Below, one piece after another: positions 25,500-29,037 of a DNA stretch of 29,037 nucleotides. The notes beneath the pieces were generated by a model that saw nothing but the letters and a program-made list of their open reading frames with translations, did no database searches and was not told the DNA's origin. Position 1 is the first letter of the stretch. Each line of letters starts with the position of its first letter. Position numbers and translations under genes: made by a program. This stretch comes from Canicola haemoglobinophilus (GTDB lineage: Bacteria; Pseudomonadota; Gammaproteobacteria; Enterobacterales; Pasteurellaceae): positions 34,740 to 63,776 of the forward strand of contig NZ_MUXZ01000028.1 in assembly GCF_002015075.1 (NCBI RefSeq). The letters run 5' to 3'.

Positions 25500-25530
25500 C
25501 CGCTATTCAATTTTTGAATAGCGGTTTTTT
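25500..25530 (+). terminator. Strong rho-independent terminator of the xseB-ispA-dxs operon
   Basis: An 11-bp perfect stem CCGCTATTCAA / TTGAATAGCGG (25500-25510, 25514-25524) with a tight 3-base loop is followed by TTTTTTCTTTTT. Clearly a terminator for plus-strand transcription, about 100 bases after dxs. Confidence 0.92.
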
Positions 25531-25599
25531 CTTTTTAGCCTTCCCCTTGTCAATCAATATTAAAGTGCGGTGCTTTTTGAATACAATTTATCTCTCAGC

Positions 25600-25627
25600 T
25601 TGACTGATAACTTTAATATGGTAAAAC
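25600..25627 (+). promoter_or_regulatory. Candidate promoter of lysO
   Basis: TTGACT (25600-25605) and TAAAAC (25622-25627) are separated by 16 bases, about 40 bases before the lysO ATG. The -35 is good, the -10 moderate. A TGAAT half-site just upstream (25578-25582) recalls an ArgR box half, but the second half is poor. I see no lysine riboswitch. Confidence 0.45.
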
Positions 25628-25667
25628 AATAGCCTTCAGTATTTTACAAGCAATAGGAATAGTGAAT

Positions 25668-26576
25668 ATGTATGAAGGTTTACTTATTGTCTTAGTTCCC
25701 ATGTTCATCGGATATTTAATCAAAACTACTAATACCGCATTTTTAAAACGAATAAGCCATATTATGATGATCTTGCTCTATATGATCTTATTCATCATGG
25801 GATTTTCTTTAGGTCAGTTAGACGACTTAGCTAAACAATTGCCAATAATCGGTATCACAGCATTGACTTTCGCTGTCACAATTCAAAGCTGTAATATTAT
25901 AGGTCTAGTAATTTACGATAAATTAAATCCTAGCCCCTTATCCCACTTAGCTAAAGAAATGCCTTCTCGTTGGAAATTGCTCCTAGACAGTGCAAAACTC
26001 TGCTCCATGGTATTATTAGGCTTTGTAGTAGGTTTTTCGGTAAAAAGCTGGTTCCAATTAAAATCAGGTACAAGCACCTATGTTCTAGTGACTTTAATTT
26101 TCTTTGTAGGATTACAACAGCGCAACAACGGTATTTCACTTAAAGAGGTATTTTTTAATAAACGAGGGCTTTATACAGGTCTTATTTTTGCGGTTACTTC
26201 GTTGTTAGGGGGCGTCTTATCAGCTTATTTCCTTGATCTTCCAGTCACACAAGGGCTTGCTATTTCCTCTGGATTTGGCTGGTATTCTTTGTCTAGTGTG
26301 GTAATTAATAATGCATGGGGACTGGTTTTTAGTAGTATCGCCTTTCTCAATGACTTATCACGAGAAATTGTTAGTCTATTTATTATCCCTTTTTTCATGT
26401 TAAATCATCGTTCAACTGCAGTAGGAATTTCAGGAGCCACCGCACTGGATTGTAGCCTTCCAGTTATTCAGCGCTCAGGTGGAATAGAAGTTGTCCCTTT
26501 AGCGATCAGTTTCGGTTTTATTACCAATATTCTTCCACCTATTTTATTAGTTTTTTTCTCCTCAATTCCGATTTAA
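25668..26576 (+). CDS. lysO: Lysine exporter LysO (YbjE family)
   Basis: Inner-membrane exporter for L-lysine (and its toxic analogue thialysine in E. coli). The 302 residues are mostly hydrophobic, with about eight membrane segments, and align along their length with E. coli LysO: LLIVLVPMFIGYLI, YMILFIMGFSLGQLDD, LPSRWK-like MPSRWKLLLDSAKLC, GLQQRNNGISLKEV, LAISSGFGWYSLSS, NDLSREIVSLFIIP and GATALDCSLPVIQRSGG. The acidic residues in the GQLDD and SREI segments sit where essential transport residues are reported in E. coli. The start is placed at ATG 25668 since AGGA lies 9 bases before it, rather than at GTG 25662 with 3-base spacing. Single gene between two terminators. Confidence 0.92.
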   Translation: MYEGLLIVLVPMFIGYLIKTTNTAFLKRISHIMMILLYMILFIMGFSLGQLDDLAKQLPIIGITALTFAVTIQSCNIIGLVIYDKLNPSPLSHLAKEMPSRWKLLLDSAKLCSMVLLGFVVGFSVKSWFQLKSGTSTYVLVTLIFFVGLQQRNNGISLKEVFFNKRGLYTGLIFAVTSLLGGVLSAYFLDLPVTQGLAISSGFGWYSLSSVVINNAWGLVFSSIAFLNDLSREIVSLFIIPFFMLNHRSTAVGISGATALDCSLPVIQRSGGIEVVPLAISFGFITNILPPILLVFFSSIPI

Positions 26577-26580
26577 ACAA

Positions 26581-26619
26581 AAAAATAGAGTTGGATAATA
26601 AAATCTAACTCTATTTTTT
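26581..26619. terminator. Bidirectional terminator between lysO and the pirin gene
   Basis: A 16-bp stem (26581-26596 with 26603-26618, one G-T wobble) has a 6-base loop, an A-run on the left arm and a T-run on the right. It starts 4 bases after the lysO stop and 19 bases beyond the pirin stop, so it can serve both converging genes. Confidence 0.9.
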
Positions 26620-26637
26620 CATATCATGATCAGTAAA

Positions 26638-27543
26638 TTATTTCAAAAACTTACCAGGAACCTCTGGTGCTCTTAATCTAGTCAAAACTGTACCGTCTAA
26701 ATTAATATCACCAAAACGAGCATGACCATTATTCCAATCTTCTACGGCTTTTACCAGATTTTCTGCTGTGTCTGCCACAAAGTTCCACCAAATAACAGTC
26801 GGATGTGGTAATGGTTCGCCACCCAATAACATTAAATGAGTACCCTCAGTAGCAAATAAATCTAACTCTCCAGTTGCATTTGCACAATCTGATAATACAG
26901 CTAATTCATCTGCACAATATTTAATGCCATTTACTGTGAATTCACCTTTTAACACTAAAATGCCATATTCAAAGTGCGGTTGCTTTTCGATAGAAAATGC
27001 TTGAGCTTGTTTAAATTGCATATCTACGCCCACAAGCTCACTAAATTGTGTTGTGGGTGCTTTATGCCCTAAATAACTTCCTGTTGTTAAAATATAATCA
27101 ATGCCATTTTCTGTCCATTCTGGCAATTCTGGATAATGCTCAAAATTTGGCTCAATTTCCTTATTCATTGGCAACGCAATCCACAGTTGTACTGCATGTA
27201 AGTCATGAACACCTTCAGGCGTTTGTTCGGTATGACTAATACCTCTTTGATTGCCGGTTCCTGCAGTCATCAAATTAACTTGTCTAGGTTTAATTAATTG
27301 CCGATAACCTAAACTGTCTTGATGCCAAACCTCGCCTTCTAACATCCAAGTAAAAGTTTGCAAATTACAATGTGGATGCAAACCAACTTGCAAACCTAAA
27401 GAGCCCTCATCAAATTCTGATGGGTCTGCATGATCTAAAAAACACCAAGCACCAATTGTTCTACGCTTAGGCTGAGGCAATAAGCGAGCAACAGGTATGC
27501 CGCCCACATCTTTTGTTTTTGCTTCAAATTTATCTATACTCAT
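26638..27543 (-). CDS. Pirin family protein (bicupin)
   Basis: 301-residue bicupin of the pirin family. Metal ligands are intact in the N-terminal cupin: His56 and His58 (GLHPHCN), His104 and Glu106 (GISHTEQTPEG), as in human pirin and E. coli YhhW, some members of which oxidise quercetin. GIPVARLLPQ and GAWCFLDHADP near the start and PHPTVIWWNFV near the C-terminus are family marks. The ribosome site GGGGAT is clear. The gene follows the damaged FMN reductase gene by 21 bases and is likely its co-transcribed partner; pirin, flavin reductase and glutathione transferase together suggest handling of redox-active or quinone-like compounds, an inference. Confidence 0.92.
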   Translation of the reverse strand: MSIDKFEAKTKDVGGIPVARLLPQPKRRTIGAWCFLDHADPSEFDEGSLGLQVGLHPHCNLQTFTWMLEGEVWHQDSLGYRQLIKPRQVNLMTAGTGNQRGISHTEQTPEGVHDLHAVQLWIALPMNKEIEPNFEHYPELPEWTENGIDYILTTGSYLGHKAPTTQFSELVGVDMQFKQAQAFSIEKQPHFEYGILVLKGEFTVNGIKYCADELAVLSDCANATGELDLFATEGTHLMLLGGEPLPHPTVIWWNFVADTAENLVKAVEDWNNGHARFGDINLDGTVLTRLRAPEVPGKFLK

Positions 27544-27564
27544 AATATCCCCGCTAGCAAGAAA

Positions 27565-28083
27565 TTATTGCTTCGCCCAACTAAAGAATGTGTCTGCAAA
27601 TTTTGCTAAGAAATTTCCTGTACGCTCATCAATATCGCTACTTGCACGACTTAAATAAATTTCAGGCTGTGCCAACACATTTGCACCAACCGCATGTAAT
27701 ACTTTGCGTAAATCGATACCCGCATTAATTCAACCATAAGCACCCGGTGAAGCAGTAATTACAGCGACTTTTTTACCTGTCCAAACATTTTGCCCAAATG
27801 GACGTGTAGCTAAATCAATAAGATTTTTTAATGCTGCAGGAATGCTACGATTATGTTCCGGTGAAGCAATTAAAACTGCATCCGCACTTTTCAATTGAGC
27901 ACGAACTCGATCATAAGCGGGGATAGATTGACTATCTAAATCTTGTGTATAAAAAGGAAGATCATTAATTTGAACTTCCTCCACCTCCACTCCCTGAGGC
28001 GCTGATTTTAAAATTTCATTAACAATATGGCGATGTAATGAGTTTTGGCTCAAACTACCAATAACAACAGCGATTTTTGTCAT
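27565..28083 (-). pseudogene. NAD(P)H-dependent FMN reductase, interrupted by one in-frame TGA
   Basis: Flavodoxin-fold NADPH-dependent FMN/quinone reductase family (ChrR/YieF-like). The frame from ATG 28083 (GAGAGGA upstream) reads MTKIAVVIGSLSQNSLHRHI, then LIASPEHNRSIPAALKNLID, then ITASPGAYG, and meets TGA at 27732-27730 (codon 118). The same frame continues without another stop for 54 codons (INAGIDLRKVLHAVGAN ... FADTFFSWAKQ) to a natural stop at 27567-27565. This gives a 172-codon gene of family-typical length. Family members have Gly at this point (GAYGG), so GGA to TGA, a single change, explains the break. Either a true nonsense mutation or a sequencing error; a 117-residue product lacking the C-terminal helices is unlikely to bind FMN well. 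Confidence 0.85.
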
Positions 28084-28133
28084 TTAAGAGTCCTCTCCAA
28101 CTGATATTAAATCATGTATTTAAATATTAAAAT

Positions 28134-28170
28134 ACGGTATCCACTGTATGCTAACAATTGTGAATACCGT
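28134..28170 (-). terminator. Candidate stem-loop after the glutathione transferase gene
   Basis: ACGGTAT (28134-28140) and ATACCGT (28164-28170) pair perfectly, extended by three more pairs after one mismatch, with a 15-base loop. On the minus strand an ATTTTAATATTT run follows. It lies 18 bases after the GST stop and about 50 bases before the FMN reductase start, so it could be a terminator or an operator of the reductase-pirin unit. Confidence 0.45.
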
Positions 28171-28187
28171 TATATTTTTATATCAAA

Positions 28188-28793
28188 CTATTGCTTCTCT
28201 AATACATATTGAACAGCTTGCTCTTGTTGCATTGCTTGCATAAAGCGAGCTACATTTGGATAATCTCTCCAGCTTTTTGGCATTTTGTCTGTCCAACGAG
28301 TCATCACAAAGGCATAAGCATCAGCAATACTTCGACGATTGCCATAAACATGCACCCCTTCGCCGATTAAGTTATCTAAGTATTGCATTGCACGATCAAC
28401 TCTCGCATAAGCAGACTCACGCACCGCATTAATTGCTGCTTCACTTTCATCAGTTGTGAAACGGGAAGGCATGAAAAATGGCCAAAATGCAGGGTGGAAA
28501 TCGCTGGCTAAGAACGACATAATTTCATTTAAAGCAAAATCTTCTTCTAAGCCACCTTTGCTGCCTAGTTCAGCATCAGAGTGTTTATCTGCAATATAGG
28601 TTAAAATAGCAGCAGCTTGAGTCATTGCTCGCTTTCCGCCAATATCTAATGCAGGAACAGTGCCTAATGGGTTAATACGTTTGTATTCCTCCGAAGAATA
28701 GTCAGCACGAACAACCTCATAATCAGCTTTTGCCCATTCTAGTGAAATCCAACAAGCTAAAGCACAAGTGCCGGGTGCGTAGTAAAGTTTCAT
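28188..28793 (-). CDS. gst: Glutathione S-transferase
   Basis: Cytosolic bacterial (beta-class-like) glutathione transferase, 201 residues as in E. coli GstA (201). The N-terminal thioredoxin-like domain reads MKLYYAPGTCALA with the active-site Cys10 typical of the beta class. It is followed by INPLGTVPAL (cis-Pro) and a TQAAAILTYIADKH segment, in which TQ replaces the more common glutathione-binding ES pair. The helical C-terminal domain includes GNRRSIADAYAFVM, with the conserved N-capping Asp. AAGGAT precedes the ATG. It has a good extended -10 promoter with an overlapping palindrome, which suggests inducible control. First gene of the GST / FMN reductase / pirin series. Confidence 0.92.
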   Translation of the reverse strand: MKLYYAPGTCALACWISLEWAKADYEVVRADYSSEEYKRINPLGTVPALDIGGKRAMTQAAAILTYIADKHSDAELGSKGGLEEDFALNEIMSFLASDFHPAFWPFFMPSRFTTDESEAAINAVRESAYARVDRAMQYLDNLIGEGVHVYGNRRSIADAYAFVMTRWTDKMPKSWRDYPNVARFMQAMQQEQAVQYVLEKQ

Positions 28794-28826
28794 AAATTAA
28801 TCCTTATTTTGTGGTTTAGATAAGAT

Positions 28827-28846
28827 AATAACTTCAAAAAGTTATT
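28827..28846 (-). other. Hairpin at the predicted 5' end of the gst mRNA
   Basis: AATAACTT / AAGTTATT is a perfect 8-bp stem with a 4-base loop. The gst promoter predicts a start near 28847, so the transcript would begin with this hairpin. Such 5' terminal stems are known to protect mRNAs from RppH/RNase E, an inference here. Confidence 0.5.
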
Positions 28847-28853
28847 GAGCAAA

Positions 28854-28862
28854 ATTATAGCA
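28854..28862 (-). promoter_or_regulatory. Extended -10 promoter of gst
   Basis: TGC-TATAAT on the minus strand is a perfect -10 hexamer (28859-28854) with the TGn extension (28862-28860). No good -35 is present, as is usual with extended -10 promoters. The predicted start near 28847 gives a leader of about 54 bases. Confidence 0.7.
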
Positions 28863-28868
28863 TAAATC

Positions 28869-28884
28869 ACTAAGTAAACTTAGT
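28869..28884. promoter_or_regulatory. Operator-like palindrome over the gst -35 region
   Basis: ACTAAG-TAAA-CTTAGT has perfect 6-base arms and lies 10-25 bases upstream of the -10, where a bound repressor would block RNA polymerase. It is the kind of site bound by small winged-helix regulators such as MarR or HxlR types; no such gene is in the window. Confidence 0.5.
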
Positions 28885-29037
28885 TTGAAACGCATAAGCA
28901 TATAAACACACAAGAACAAAAACAATAGAAATATACAAAGCCAGTATTTACAAGGGTTTATTTGATGAAGTTGAAAGAGTGAGAAAGAAGAGAAAAGTTA
29001 ACTTGGTGCCAGGGTCGAGCCTCTCCCATAATTTGTG
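28885..29037. other. Intergenic tail of the window without a recognised gene
   Basis: AT-rich sequence with no supported gene. It ends in a G+C-rich island (about 29004-29027) followed by the edge. On the minus strand three short frames run in from beyond the edge and stop by about 28950; any could be the end of a neighbouring gene, but none is recognisable. Confidence 0.5.

Larger units (their letters stand above)
1528..26980. repeat. Dispersed Hin-type DNA uptake sequences (at least 26 copies)
   Basis: Exact AAGTGCGGT or ACCGCACTT 9-mers start at 1528, 1544, 2371, 6085, 7489, 8390, 8418, 11161, 11203, 11683, 11923, 14813, 15826, 16951, 16979, 18960, 19380, 19869, 21031, 21998, 23213, 23318, 23515, 25232, 25563 and 26972. 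Six of them form three inverted-pair hairpins. The Hin variant, not the Apl variant, points to Haemophilus proper. None lies in 1-1527, in the 20037-20700 cassette, or after 26980. Confidence 0.95.

Noticed and set aside
25531..25661. Lysine riboswitch upstream of lysO
   Set aside because: The leader after the likely promoter is only about 30 bases, far too short for an L-box element, and lacks its conserved stems.
27730..27732. The in-frame TGA as a selenocysteine codon
   Set aside because: Haemophilus has selenocysteine machinery, but the position corresponds to a structural Gly in the family, no SECIS-like stem follows the codon, and a single GGA to TGA change is simpler.
29004..29037. 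3' end of a minus-strand tRNA (CCA-like end in the G+C-rich island)
   Set aside because: The CACCA-like end is present, but no proper T-arm (GTTCRANYC loop with a 5-bp stem) can be formed in the bases available.
1..29037. CRISPR array or insertion sequence
   Set aside because: Apart from uptake sequences and the GCACA tract, I saw no regularly spaced direct repeats, transposase-like frame or terminal inverted repeats.

Overview
The window is about 29 kb of Haemophilus chromosome, most likely from the H. influenzae / H. haemolyticus group. At least 26 exact copies of the Hin-type DNA uptake sequence (AAGTGCGGT or its complement ACCGCACTT) are scattered through it, about one per 1.1 kb. The DNA is AT-rich and the proteins look like Pasteurellaceae housekeeping enzymes. 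Species cannot be fixed from this alone. Several neighbouring blocks are, as far as I recall, not adjacent in H. influenzae Rd (pyrD, pepN, the glg operon, dxs), so this is a differently arranged genome.

Layout. (1) 1-434, minus: the 5' part of a type III DNA methyltransferase gene (mod), running into a GCACA pentanucleotide tract cut by the window edge; this is a probable phase-variable epigenetic switch. (2) 472-4170, minus: pyrD and pepN. (3) 4279-16367, minus: a complete glycogen cluster transcribed in the order malQ, glgB, glgX, glgC, glgA, glgP. It is headed by a promoter with a near-consensus CRP site and a LacI-family-like palindrome, and is interrupted by hairpins after glgC and after glgA. 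Together the genes make ADP-glucose, polymerise and branch it, then phosphorolyse, debranch and recycle the maltodextrins. (4) 16479-18809, minus: glnS, a tiny lipoprotein gene starting at the base after the glnS stop, and a ycgN-family gene. (5) 18992-19924, plus: a ybhK/yvcK-family gene. (6) 20037-20685, minus: two small overlapping genes I cannot assign, the first with a possible ribbon-helix-helix N-terminus, directly downstream of thiI. (7) 20703-25403: thiI (minus) divergent from xseB-ispA-dxs (plus), the enterobacterial-type arrangement linking tRNA thiolation/thiamine and isoprenoid precursors. (8) 25668-26576, plus: lysO, a lysine exporter. (9) 26638-28793, minus: a pirin, an FMN reductase broken by one in-frame TGA, and a glutathione S-transferase with an operator-like palindrome at its promoter. 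The last ~240 bases hold that promoter and no recognisable gene.

The points most worth a second look are the mod gene with its GCACA tract, the 76-residue histone-H1-like Lys/Ala-rich tail on GlgB, the dual-control promoter of the glycogen operon, the unassigned two-gene cassette after thiI, the loss of the expected activator lysine in GlgC, and the nonsense codon in the FMN reductase gene.
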